From an uncultured bacterium (GTDB lineage: Bacteria; Patescibacteriota; Minisyncoccia; Moranbacterales; GWC2-37-73), in assembly GCA_903824515.1 (NCBI GenBank), contig CAIJXA010000037.1:1-15560 (forward strand): a stretch of DNA of 15,560 bases, given 5' to 3'. The notes beneath the pieces were generated by a model that was not told the DNA's origin, made no database searches, and was given only the letters and a program-made list of their open reading frames with translations. Numbering within the stretch: position 1 is the stretch's first letter; every line of letters starts with the position of its first letter. The translations under genes were made by a program, and so were the position numbers. Shown piece by piece: positions 1 to 6,807 of this stretch.

Positions 1-906
1 TACGTATTTATGAAGTATTCACAAAATGCTAAGAAAAACGATATTGGCGTAGATGGAATTAAGGGAAAAGTAGAACAATTTATTAAGGACAACTCTCCTC
101 AAGGAGGAGCTGGAATTACAGTTAAGGGCATAGTTAAAGAAATTGGCTTATATAAAGTGACGATTGATGCTAACAAGCAAGAAATGATTACCTATGTGAC
201 AACTGATGGTGGTAAATTTTTTCCACAAGTTATTGATTTAAACGCAAAAGCAGCCGATGCTGCAAGCAGCACACCTGCTGTTCCGGAGAAAACGGAAGCT
301 GAACAAAAAGCGGATGTGCCAGTTGTTGATTTGTTTGTGATGAGTTATTGCCCATACGGACTTCAAATGGAAAGAGGCGTTCTTCCAGCTATTGAATCAC
401 TTGGAAATAAGATCAAATTTAATTTGAAATTTGTGAGTTATACGCTCCATGGATCAAAAGAAGTTATTGAAAACGTGAATCAATATTGCATTGGGAAAAC
501 TCAGCCAGCTAAATTGGACAATTATTTGAAATGTTTTTGGAAGGATAGTAAGGGTGCAAGCGATGCTTGCATGAAATCTGTCGGTATCAATGTTGCCCAG
601 ATTACAACTTGTGTAGCTGACACTAATAAGCAATTCAGTCCAACCGAAAAAGATTTTAGCATTAACAAAGACGAAAATGTGAAATTTGGAGTGCAAGGCT
701 CTCCAACCTTCGTGGTTAATGGTACAACACTTGCCGCTGGTCGTGATAGTGCTAGCGTTTTGAAAGCTATTTGCTCAGGGTTCAAGACTGCTCCAAAAGA
801 ATGTCAGGCAAAGTTGTCAGCCACTTCTCCAGTTGCAGGATTTGATGATCAAGCTGCTGCTTCAGCTTCAGCAGGGACAGCTCCAGCTTCTTGCGCAACT
901 AACTAA
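1..906 (+). CDS. Exported thioredoxin-fold (DsbA/GILT-like) protein, 5' partial
   Basis: The reading frame is open from base 1 and the first ATG is at 10, so the true start and any signal peptide probably lie upstream. The N-terminal 75 residues (numbered from that ATG) form a small domain ending in FFPQVIDL. A short Ala/Pro/Glu linker follows, then a thioredoxin-like domain with the active-site segment MSYCPYG (residues 111-117) and a GSPTF cis-proline loop near residue 231. Spaced cysteines (YCIG, KCFW, ACMK, TTCV) recall the cysteine pattern of GILT/DsbA-like extracytoplasmic proteins. The active site is CPYG, not CxxC, so the usual resolving cysteine is absent. Members with this motif are common in CPR bacteria and archaea (general knowledge). 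The Ala/Ser-rich tail ends with a cysteine four residues from the end. A thiol-disulfide or thiol-holding role outside the cell is inferred; the substrate is unknown. Confidence 0.75.
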   Translation, partial: YVFMKYSQNAKKNDIGVDGIKGKVEQFIKDNSPQGGAGITVKGIVKEIGLYKVTIDANKQEMITYVTTDGGKFFPQVIDLNAKAADAASSTPAVPEKTEAEQKADVPVVDLFVMSYCPYGLQMERGVLPAIESLGNKIKFNLKFVSYTLHGSKEVIENVNQYCIGKTQPAKLDNYLKCFWKDSKGASDACMKSVGINVAQITTCVADTNKQFSPTEKDFSINKDENVKFGVQGSPTFVVNGTTLAAGRDSASVLKAICSGFKTAPKECQAKLSATSPVAGFDDQAAASASAGTAPASCATN

Positions 907-933
907 GGACGGATAGTTTAGAAAGAATATCTC

Positions 934-959
934 AAAAAGGAGCCTCTTGGCTCCTTTTT
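934..959 (+). terminator. Rho-independent terminator after the thioredoxin-like gene
   Basis: A perfect 11-bp stem (AAAAAGGAGCC / GGCTCCTTTTT) with a TCTT loop starts 28 bases after the stop codon. The stem ends in T5 on the plus strand and starts with A5, so it could work in both directions. Confidence 0.9.
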
Positions 960-962
960 CTA

Positions 963-991
963 TTGATTGTTCTTTCGCTATGGAGTATTAT
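963..991 (+). promoter_or_regulatory. Candidate uvrA promoter
   Basis: TTGATT (963-968), a 17-bp spacer and TATTAT (986-991) resemble sigma-70 boxes. Transcription would start near 998, giving a leader of about 23 nt that contains the AGGA ribosome-binding site at 1009-1012. Confidence 0.45.
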
Positions 992-1020
992 ACGTTAACC
1001 TGCGGAGTAGGAAATTTATA

Positions 1021-4011
1021 ATGTTCGCTAGCGTATTATCACATATGGCAGATAAAATAATTATCAAAGGTGCGCGAGAGCATAACCTGAAAAATATCGA
1101 TTTAGAGCTCCCTAGAAACAAATTTATTGTTTTTACGGGTCTTTCTGGGAGCGGAAAATCGACTTTGGCATTTGACACTATTTTTGCTGAGGGACAAAGA
1201 AGATATTTGGAAAGCTTGTCGAGTTATGCGCGTCAATTTTTGGGGCAAATGGATAAGCCTGACGTGGACTACATCGAAGGGCTTTCACCTGCCATTTCGA
1301 TTGATCAAAAATCGACTTCGCATAATCCGCGTTCAACTGCCGGTACGGTCACAGAAATTCATGACTATCTAAGGCTTTTGTTTGCAAAAATTGGAATCCC
1401 GCATTGTCCGGTTTGCGCAAGAGAAATTTCCAAACTTTCAACGGATGAAATTGTGGATCGGATTTTAAATTTGGAATCACCTCACCCTAACTCTCTCCAC
1501 AAGGAGAGGGGCAGTAATGTGGTTGAAATTCTTTCGCCAGTTGTGAGAGAAAGGAAGGGGGAATATTTGGCAATGTTGGATGATATGTATAAGCGGGGAT
1601 TTTCTCAGGCAATTATTGATGGACAGCGTTATCGGCTGGATGATTTCAAGGAGCTCAAATTGGAAAAATATAAAAAACACAGTATTGATATCATTGTCGA
1701 CAAAATTGAAATTAGCGATGAAAACCTGAGTCGTCTTTTTGAAGCGGTTGAAAAAGCACTTAGACTTTCGGAGGGACTAGTGAAGGTGAGAACTGCTAGC
1801 GCAAAAGCACAAATTTCAAATGACAAATTCCAAACAAATTCCAAATTAAAAAATTCAACAGACAAAATTCTAAAAGCTAAAAGCAATAAGCTAAAAGCTG
1901 ATTTTGTGGAGCAGATTTACAATCAGAAACTTTCTTGCCCGATTCATGACATTGCTTTTCCCGACATGGAGCCGCGACTCTTTTCTTTCAATTCGCCTTT
2001 TGGAGCCTGCCCATCTTGTGAAGGGTTGGGGCTGAAAAAAGAAATTGATCCAAAGCGGATAATGCCTGATGAGAACAAGACAATTGCCGAGGGCGGAATT
2101 ATGCCCTGGAGTTACAAACCTAACAATTATCAAGGCACAATCTTAAAAGCAGTTTGCCAGTATTATCACATTGAAGACAATAAGCGGTTGCGAGATTTGC
2201 CGAAAAATAAAATCGACATTCTCTTAAATGGCACTGAGGATGAGGATCTTATTAAGGTGAAATATCATTTTCGCTCTGGCACAGGCACTTATAATATTCG
2301 CTGGAAGGGTGTGGTTGCTTGGCTGCAGGAAAGATATAAGACAACAACTTCCGATGCAGTAAGAACTGATATTGAAAAGTATATGTCGCAAAAAGCTTGT
2401 TTTACTTGTAAGGGCTCACGCTTTAAAAGTGAAGTTTTGCTGGTGACAGTTGGTGGAAAAAATATCTATGAAGCTTCAATGGTGAGTATTAAAGAAAGTG
2501 TGGCTTTTTTTGAAAATCTGAAACTTTCACATCGCGACGAATTGATTGCGGGAAGAATTTTGAAAGAAATTATTGTGCGTTTAGTCTTTTTAAATAATGT
2601 TGGCTTGGATTATCTCACTTTGGCGCGAGCAGCCTATTCTCTTTCAGGGGGTGAATCGCAGCGGATTCGCTTGGCTTCGCAAGTCGGTTCTCAATTGGTG
2701 GGAGTGCTATATATTCTTGATGAGCCTTCTATTGGCCTGCATGCACGTGACAATGCCAAGCTGATTGAAACGCTGCGTCATTTGCAGCAAATTGGTAACA
2801 CCTTGATTGTGATTGAACATGATGAGGAAATGATGCGCAGCGCCGATTGGTTGGTGGACATTGGACCCAGGGCAGGCAAGCATGGTGGAGAGATTGTAGC
2901 CCAAGGAACGCCAGAAGAAGTGATTAATAATCCGAAATCTTTGACTGGGCAATATTTGCGTGGGCAACTTGAAATCGAAATTCCAAAAATGCGTCGCTCT
3001 GTCGCCAAGAAAAAAAGAATCGTGGTGCGCGGGGCTAATGAGCATAATCTTAAAAGTGTGACGGTGGAATTTCCGCTGAAAGCTTTCACTTGTGTTACGG
3101 GTGTTTCTGGCTCTGGAAAATCAACTTTGGTTGAGGATACCTTGTATAAAGCCCTGGCCAATAAATTGCATCGCGCTTTGGATGTTCCAGGAAAACATCA
3201 GGAAATTATGGGCATTGAAAACATTGATAAGGTTATTATGATTGATCAATCGCCGATTGGTCGAACGCCACGTTCAAATCCAGCAACTTACACTGGACTC
3301 TTCACTCACATTCGCGAACTCTTTGCGCAAACCAAAGATGCTAAATTGCGAGGCTATGGACCGGGAAGATTTTCGTTTAATGTTCATGGTGGACGCTGCG
3401 ACAATTGCTCTGGTGAAGGATATTTGAAAATTGAAATGCAGTTTATGCCCGATGTTTACTTGCCATGCGATGTTTGCAAAGGTAAACGATACAATAGTGA
3501 AACACTGCAGGTTAAATATAAAGATAAAAATATTTCCGAGGTTTTGGCAATGACCGTTTCAGAGGGCGCACAGTTTTTTGAAGCGTTTCCAAAAATTGCC
3601 AGTGCGCTGATTGTCTTGGAAGAAGTTGGTTTGGGTTACATTGAACTTGGACAAAGTGCCACCACGCTTTCCGGAGGCGAAGCTCAGCGCATTAAACTCG
3701 CTTCAGAACTTTCTCGTCGTTCGACGGGAGATACTTTATATATTTTGGACGAACCGACCACTGGTTTGCACTTTGATGATATCAAAAAATTGCTGCACGT
3801 TTTAAATAGACTGGTGGATGGTGGCAACACCGTGGTGGTGATTGAACATAACATGGACGTGATCAAAACCGCTGACTGGATCATTGACATGGGCCCCGAA
3901 GGCGGCGAAGGTGGCGGCCGCATCATCGTCACTGGTCCGCCAGAGGAAATTGTGAAATATCATCAGGAGAGTTATACGGCGAAATATTTAAAACAGGTTC
4001 TTAGGCGTTAG
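1021..4011 (+). CDS. uvrA: UvrA, excinuclease ABC subunit A
   Basis: UvrA is the dimeric ABC-ATPase that finds bulky DNA lesions and loads UvrB in nucleotide excision repair. With the ATG at 1021 the protein has 996 residues. This start is chosen because AGGA lies 8 bases upstream and the candidate promoter precedes it. ATG 1045 (MADKIII) is where family homology begins and is a real alternative; the in-frame TTG at 967 lies inside the promoter. Both ABC modules are complete: Walker A GLSGSGKST (40-48), signature LSGGESQ (541), Walker B ILDEP (D567, E568); then GVSGSGKST (694-702), LSGGEAQ (883), LDEP (D910, E911). The C-terminal zinc module has C793, C796, C816 and C819. The first zinc site appears as CPIH (C306, H309) with C330 and C333, so His replaces one Cys. 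Two stretches (about 153-166 and 260-293) come from repeat DNA in poorly conserved positions. Product call is certain; start is likely. Confidence 0.97.
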   Translation: MFASVLSHMADKIIIKGAREHNLKNIDLELPRNKFIVFTGLSGSGKSTLAFDTIFAEGQRRYLESLSSYARQFLGQMDKPDVDYIEGLSPAISIDQKSTSHNPRSTAGTVTEIHDYLRLLFAKIGIPHCPVCAREISKLSTDEIVDRILNLESPHPNSLHKERGSNVVEILSPVVRERKGEYLAMLDDMYKRGFSQAIIDGQRYRLDDFKELKLEKYKKHSIDIIVDKIEISDENLSRLFEAVEKALRLSEGLVKVRTASAKAQISNDKFQTNSKLKNSTDKILKAKSNKLKADFVEQIYNQKLSCPIHDIAFPDMEPRLFSFNSPFGACPSCEGLGLKKEIDPKRIMPDENKTIAEGGIMPWSYKPNNYQGTILKAVCQYYHIEDNKRLRDLPKNKIDILLNGTEDEDLIKVKYHFRSGTGTYNIRWKGVVAWLQERYKTTTSDAVRTDIEKYMSQKACFTCKGSRFKSEVLLVTVGGKNIYEASMVSIKESVAFFENLKLSHRDELIAGRILKEIIVRLVFLNNVGLDYLTLARAAYSLSGGESQRIRLASQVGSQLVGVLYILDEPSIGLHARDNAKLIETLRHLQQIGNTLIVIEHDEEMMRSADWLVDIGPRAGKHGGEIVAQGTPEEVINNPKSLTGQYLRGQLEIEIPKMRRSVAKKKRIVVRGANEHNLKSVTVEFPLKAFTCVTGVSGSGKSTLVEDTLYKALANKLHRALDVPGKHQEIMGIENIDKVIMIDQSPIGRTPRSNPATYTGLFTHIRELFAQTKDAKLRGYGPGRFSFNVHGGRCDNCSGEGYLKIEMQFMPDVYLPCDVCKGKRYNSETLQVKYKDKNISEVLAMTVSEGAQFFEAFPKIASALIVLEEVGLGYIELGQSATTLSGGEAQRIKLASELSRRSTGDTLYILDEPTTGLHFDDIKKLLHVLNRLVDGGNTVVVIEHNMDVIKTADWIIDMGPEGGEGGGRIIVTGPPEEIVKYHQESYTAKYLKQVLRR
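1477..1518 (+). repeat. Palindromic repeat inside uvrA
   Basis: This stretch encodes SPHPNSLHKERGSN, between the usual VDRILNLE and VVEILSPVVR segments of UvrA. The DNA contains CTCTCC (1493-1498), a 4-nt loop and GGAGAG (1503-1508). The CCTCACCCTAACTCTCTCC wording is that of a widespread bacterial intergenic palindrome. It is read in frame with no stop. Confidence 0.65.
1811..1898 (+). repeat. Heptanucleotide-phased repeat array inside uvrA
   Basis: Three 7-mers (AAATTTC, AAATGAC, AAATTCC) run from 1811 to 1831. From 1836 to 1898 nine more 7-base units follow in one phase and end in TAAAAGC, TAAAAGC, AATAAGC, TAAAAGC. The array encodes a Lys/Asn/Ser-rich linker just before the first zinc segment (CPIH). 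The last four units are unmistakable; the earlier ones are degenerate. Confidence 0.65.
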
Positions 4012-4025
4012 CTTATTAGGTTGGC

Positions 4026-4187
4026 CACTACGAATTACGAATTTTACGAATGTACGAAAAATGTGTGTCATCCTGAACTTGTTTCAGGATCTTGCACGCA
4101 GGAAACTAACTTAGGCAAAGAAAGTAGATTCTGAAACCTGCCTACCGGACAGGCAGGCAAGCAAGTTCAGAATGACACAGGAAAATA
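4026..4187. repeat. Composite intergenic repeat cluster after uvrA
   Basis: Three elements lie side by side. At 4026-4059 the word TACGAA occurs four times, spaced 7, 9 and 8 bases apart; an inverted near-copy is at 6769-6795. At 4064-4081 and 4162-4179 there are 18-bp inverted arms with one mismatch. Within the left arm ATCCTGAA (4070-4077) pairs with TTCAGGAT (4083-4090). Between the arms, CCTGCCT (4137-4143) pairs with AGGCAGG (4151-4157). No gene is seen here. Confidence 0.75.
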
Positions 4188-4220
4188 AGTTTGTAGTGAT
4201 AGAGGGAATTTTTCCCCATA

Positions 4221-4265
4221 AATAAAAAAAGCCGGACACGCATCGTAGGATGATGCGCGCCGACT
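4221..4265 (-). terminator. Terminator of the 138-residue unknown gene
   Basis: Read on the minus strand, GUCGG and CGCAUC arms pair with GAUGCG and CCGGC across a small internal loop (one G-U pair), followed by seven T. It begins 12 bases after the stop codon of the minus-strand gene. Confidence 0.8.
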
Positions 4266-4276
4266 TGAGTTGGTTA

Positions 4277-4693
4277 CTATTGTTGCTGCCTTGGCTTAAA
4301 TTCATGTTCGATGAAAATTCCTTGATCAGTGTAAGCTTCGGTCTTGTGTGTATGAACGAACAATTTCCACTCGATTATTCTCAGCTCTTCCCAGAATAAT
4401 TGCTCGAACAATCCTACTACTCCCAATATCACAAGTGCCTCCTTATATTGATATTTTTCCTCAGAATAGGAGCTATCGGAATTATTTTGGCACAGAATAC
4501 AAACATATGATCTATTGCCAATTGTGTTGATGACTAATTTTTTACGGTGATCTTGCTGTATACCGCAAGTAAAAATAGCATCAAGTAGTTCTTGTCTTTT
4601 TTCGGCTTTACCCAAAAGAACTTCTTGCCCAGTTTCTTCTTCTATGATGGTTAACTTACCATTTTCTTTTATTAAAATATAAGTTTTTTTCAC
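4277..4693 (-). CDS. Hypothetical protein, 138 residues
   Basis: I do not recognise this protein. The GTG at 4693 is chosen as start because GGAG lies 6 bases upstream (CCGGAGATAACC then GTG). An in-frame TTG at 4714 lies within a palindrome and has no ribosome-binding site. The protein begins KKTYILIKENGKLTIIEEE and looks cytoplasmic, with beta-type N-terminal strands and a mixed helical C-terminal half. There is no signal peptide; hydrophobic LVILGVVGLFEQLFW is short and probably buried. A lone CILC pair could bind metal or be chance. It is transcribed opposite to uvrA and uvrC, with its own candidate promoter and a clear terminator, so it is a single-gene unit. The promoter, ribosome site and terminator together support a real gene. 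No function is proposed. Confidence 0.75.
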   Translation of the reverse strand: MKKTYILIKENGKLTIIEEETGQEVLLGKAEKRQELLDAIFTCGIQQDHRKKLVINTIGNRSYVCILCQNNSDSSYSEEKYQYKEALVILGVVGLFEQLFWEELRIIEWKLFVHTHKTEAYTDQGIFIEHEFKPRQQQ

Positions 4694-4708
4694 GGTTATC
4701 TCCGGTTT

Positions 4709-4722
4709 TGCCAAATTTGGCA
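4709..4722. promoter_or_regulatory. Perfect 14-bp palindrome upstream of the unknown minus-strand gene
   Basis: TGCCAAATTTGGCA is fully self-complementary. It lies in the predicted leader of the minus-strand gene, a few bases before its ribosome-binding site. An operator or other protein site is possible; no regulator can be named. Confidence 0.4.
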
Positions 4723-4752
4723 GGTTATTGATATGATTGAATTGAAATAAAA

Positions 4753-4780
4753 AATCTAAAAAAATTGTCTTTTAGGTCAA
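4753..4780 (-). promoter_or_regulatory. Candidate promoter for the unknown minus-strand gene
   Basis: On the minus strand TTGACC (4780-4775), a 16-bp spacer and TAGATT (4758-4753) give a plausible sigma-70 promoter, leaving a leader of about 50 nt before the GTG. Confidence 0.35.
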
Positions 4781-4785
4781 AAAAA

Positions 4786-4815
4786 TTGTTAACGAGTACG
4801 ATATTATATTATAGT
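4786..4815 (+). promoter_or_regulatory. Candidate uvrC promoter (possibly leaderless)
   Basis: TTGTTA (4786-4791), an 18-bp spacer and TATAGT (4810-4815). The uvrC ATG is only 8 bases after the -10 box and no ribosome-binding site precedes it, so the mRNA may start at or next to the start codon. Confidence 0.4.
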
Positions 4816-4823
4816 CCTAATTT

Positions 4824-6554
4824 ATGAATTTGTCAAGACTAAAGCAAAAAGTGGCTGGGTTGCCCCAAGAAGCGGGGGTATATTTTTTTTACGGCAAAGC
4901 TGAATCCGCCTTGGGCGGACGGGTTAAACGTGGGCCGTTGCTGTATATTGGGAAGGCGACGAATTTAAGGAGCAGGGTTGCTTCATACTTCAGGACCGAT
5001 TCGAAACTACGAAACCAATACGAATCTACGAACAAGGATGTTGACAATGCGAATCTACAAATAGAGCAACTAGAACGGTTACAACATTTACAACAACTAG
5101 AACGTAGTGTTGTGCCTGGGCGGAGTGAGTGGATTGGGTCGATGATGCCTTTGGTGGAGGAGATTGAATTTGAGCAAACGGATTCAGTGTTGGAAGCTTT
5201 GATTTTGGAAAGCAACCTCATCAAAAAACATCAGCCGAAATACAACACGCTGGAAAAGGACGACAAAAGTTTTGCGTATTTTGTGATCACCAGGGAAGAG
5301 TTTCCAAAAATCCTGATTGTGAGGAAAACGGATATACCCGATGCGAAACTACGAAACGAAAACGAATCTACGAACGGAAATACTTTAATTGAAAACTACG
5401 AAACAAAAACGAATCTACGAACCGATGCGAAAATACAAAAGGAAGAGCAAACCAACGCAAAAAGAAAAAAAGAAAATTCTTCAAAATTGTTTGGAAATTG
5501 GAAATTGGAAATTGGAAATTTTTATGCTTATGGTCCTTACACCTCCAAGCAGCAAATGCAGATTGCGCTGAAAATCATGCGGCGAATTTTTCCTTTTCAT
5601 GCGGGCAAGCAAAAAACTGAGAAAGGTTGTTTGGATTTTCAATTGGGATTGTGTCCGGGGCCGTATGCTGGTGCGATTTCCAAAGACGACTATAAGAAAA
5701 ACATTGATGGCATTAAAATGATTTTGGCTGGCAAGAAAAAAAGATTGCTTTCCGGTTTGGAAAAAGAAATGAAAGCTCTGGCGAAAAATAATGAATTTGA
5801 AAAAGCGGCGCAGGTTCGGAACAAGATTTTTGCCCTGCAGCACATTCGCGATGTGGCACTGATTACGAGGGACATGGAACATGGGATATGGAACACGCAG
5901 GATAAGATACAAGAGACAAAATACAATAACCAAGGGAATTTTTCATATGGTGAAGCTGAGAAGCTAATGCCTAAAAAGCTAACCCCTGTCCGAATCGAGG
6001 CGTATGACATTTCGAACATTTCCGGCACGGATGCAGTGGGTTCCATGGTGGTTTTTTCCGCCAAAGGAGAAAATTGGCAACCGAATAAGTCTGAGTATCG
6101 CAAGTTTAAAATAAAAACAGTTGAAGGCAGCAATGATGTGGCGATGATGAAAGAAGTGTTGCTACGGCGTTTTAGCCATTCCCTCGCCGGTCTGGAATAC
6201 CAGACATCCTCTCCCGATGGGCGAGGGGCAGTGATGAAGAAAACTCTTAAAGGCGACTGGGCGATGCCAGATTTGATTTTGCTGGATGGTGGGCAAGGAC
6301 ATGCTAATGCAATAGGTGAGCTGGTTGTGCAGCTTGGTCTGGATGTTCTAATCGTCGGTGTTGCCAAAGGCAAGACTCGCAAAAATATCAATTTCCAATT
6401 TCCAATTTCCAATAAAGTTCCAATGACTCAATTTCCAAAACAATTGCAAAATTTTTTGAATGATAAGAATTTGGTCAAAAGCATTATGGATGAGGCACAT
6501 CGTTTTGCAATCACGTTTCACCGAAAACTGCGAGGCAAAAACGCCTTGCGATAA
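4824..6554 (+). CDS. uvrC: UvrC, excinuclease ABC subunit C, repeat-interrupted and without HhH
   Basis: UvrC makes the two incisions around a lesion in nucleotide excision repair. The GIY-YIG nuclease opens the protein (AGVYFF, then LYIGKATNLRSRV). SNLIKKHQPKYN and KDDKSFAYF follow, then a UVR motif (about 312-341) and the RNase H-like nuclease with YDISN (D395), LLDGGQGH (D488) and HRFAITFHR (H559, H566). All expected catalytic residues seem present. The protein has 576 residues, near the usual 600, but much of this is inserted repeat sequence. It stops right after FHRKLRGK, where most UvrC proteins continue into a tandem helix-hairpin-helix. The downstream frames show no such domain, so this is not a simple frameshift. 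At least six stretches derive from repeat DNA. Start ATG 4824 has no ribosome-binding site. It is probably functional because the catalytic motifs are intact; a decaying gene cannot be excluded. Confidence 0.93.
   Translation: MNLSRLKQKVAGLPQEAGVYFFYGKAESALGGRVKRGPLLYIGKATNLRSRVASYFRTDSKLRNQYESTNKDVDNANLQIEQLERLQHLQQLERSVVPGRSEWIGSMMPLVEEIEFEQTDSVLEALILESNLIKKHQPKYNTLEKDDKSFAYFVITREEFPKILIVRKTDIPDAKLRNENESTNGNTLIENYETKTNLRTDAKIQKEEQTNAKRKKENSSKLFGNWKLEIGNFYAYGPYTSKQQMQIALKIMRRIFPFHAGKQKTEKGCLDFQLGLCPGPYAGAISKDDYKKNIDGIKMILAGKKKRLLSGLEKEMKALAKNNEFEKAAQVRNKIFALQHIRDVALITRDMEHGIWNTQDKIQETKYNNQGNFSYGEAEKLMPKKLTPVRIEAYDISNISGTDAVGSMVVFSAKGENWQPNKSEYRKFKIKTVEGSNDVAMMKEVLLRRFSHSLAGLEYQTSSPDGRGAVMKKTLKGDWAMPDLILLDGGQGHANAIGELVVQLGLDVLIVGVAKGKTRKNINFQFPISNKVPMTQFPKQLQNFLNDKNLVKSIMDEAHRFAITFHRKLRGKNALR
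4902..4933 (+). repeat. Palindromic insert in the uvrC GIY-YIG domain
   Basis: TCCGCC (4905-4910), TTG, GGCGGA (4914-4919) is a perfect hairpin. The insert encodes ESALGGRVKRG between VYFF and LYIGKA, where the GIY-YIG fold normally has a short turn. Confidence 0.65.
5002..5104 (+). repeat. Repeat insert in uvrC with first copy of a 32-nt unit
   Basis: 5002-5033 matches 5344-5375 with two mismatches and encodes KLRNQYESTN. It is followed by a different repeat in which CAACTAGAACG occurs twice (5067 and 5094). Together they encode a polar insert after ASYF, in a region that is normally short. Confidence 0.75.
5344..5520 (+). repeat. Repeat insert in uvrC: two 30-nt units and (TTGGAAA)4
   Basis: 5344-5375 encodes KLRNENESTN in the same frame as the copy at 5002. 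5393-5422 is a third copy of 30 nt with one mismatch to 5346-5375, read in another frame. At 5491-5520 there are four perfect tandem TTGGAAA units plus TT, encoding GNWKLEIGN. The insert adds about 50 Lys/Asn/Glu-rich residues between IVRKTD and YAYGPY. Confidence 0.85.
5872..5932 (+). repeat. Two heptanucleotide arrays inside uvrC
   Basis: Units ACATGGA, ACATGGG, ATATGGA and ACACGCA start at 5872, 5879, 5886 and 5893. A second array, AGATACA, AGAGACA, AAATACA and ATAACCA, starts at 5905 in a new phase. They encode the stretch between the UVR region and the RNase H-like nuclease (RIEAYDISN). Confidence 0.75.
6181..6228 (+). repeat. Nested palindrome inside uvrC
   Basis: Outer arms CCCTCGCC (6181-6188) and GGCGAGGG (6220-6227) enclose inner arms GTCTGG (6190-6195) and CCAGAC (6200-6205). 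It encodes SLAGLEYQTSSPDGRGA within the RNase H-like nuclease, between LLRRF and the conserved LILLDGGQGH. Confidence 0.75.
6390..6413 (+). repeat. (AATTTCC)3 array inside uvrC
   Basis: Three perfect AATTTCC units plus AAT encode NFQFPISN. The unit is the reverse complement, in a different rotation, of the TTGGAAA unit at 5491-5520, so one gene carries the same repeat family in both orientations. Degenerate copies continue to about 6440. Confidence 0.8.
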
Positions 6555-6807
6555 GATTTTTCAAAAGTAACTTAGCGAAAAAGAAACTTTAACAAAACTG
6601 ACATTCACTTTGATACTCGAAAGTATCAAAGTGAATGTCACTAAGTGAAGAGGCGAGGAATACAAAGAGGGGAATACAGAATACAGAATACAAAATATAA
6701 ATGTTAGAATCTCTCTATTTATTTGTGGATTTGCCTGCCTCGACGGTAGGCGGGTGGCTGATGCGTATATTCGTAAAAGTTCGTAATTCGTAGTGTCTCT
6801 CGTAAAG
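6555..6807. repeat. Repeat-filled gap between uvrC and the TPR membrane gene
   Basis: No gene is seen. A perfect hairpin lies at 6599-6640. Heptads GAATACA, AAGAGGG and three GAATACA run in one phase from 6658 to 6692. CCTGCCT (6734-6740) is followed by TAGGCGGG in an imperfect palindrome. 6769-6795 is the inverted near-copy of 4026-4051, differing by one inserted base. Confidence 0.8.
6599..6640. repeat. Perfect 19-bp hairpin without T-tract
   Basis: The left arm 6599-6617 is exactly complementary to 6622-6640 around a CGAA loop. It lies between convergent genes. With no T-run on either side it is not a classic intrinsic terminator, though it may protect or end transcripts. Confidence 0.85.

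Noticed and set aside
967..1020. Upstream TTG start extending uvrA by 18 residues
   Set aside because: The extension overlaps the predicted promoter, has no ribosome-binding site and no UvrA-like sequence.
5690..6412. Open frame of 240 codons antisense to uvrC
   Set aside because: It overlaps the conserved UvrC catalytic region and its peptide has no recognisable domain; it is a by-product of uvrC codon use.
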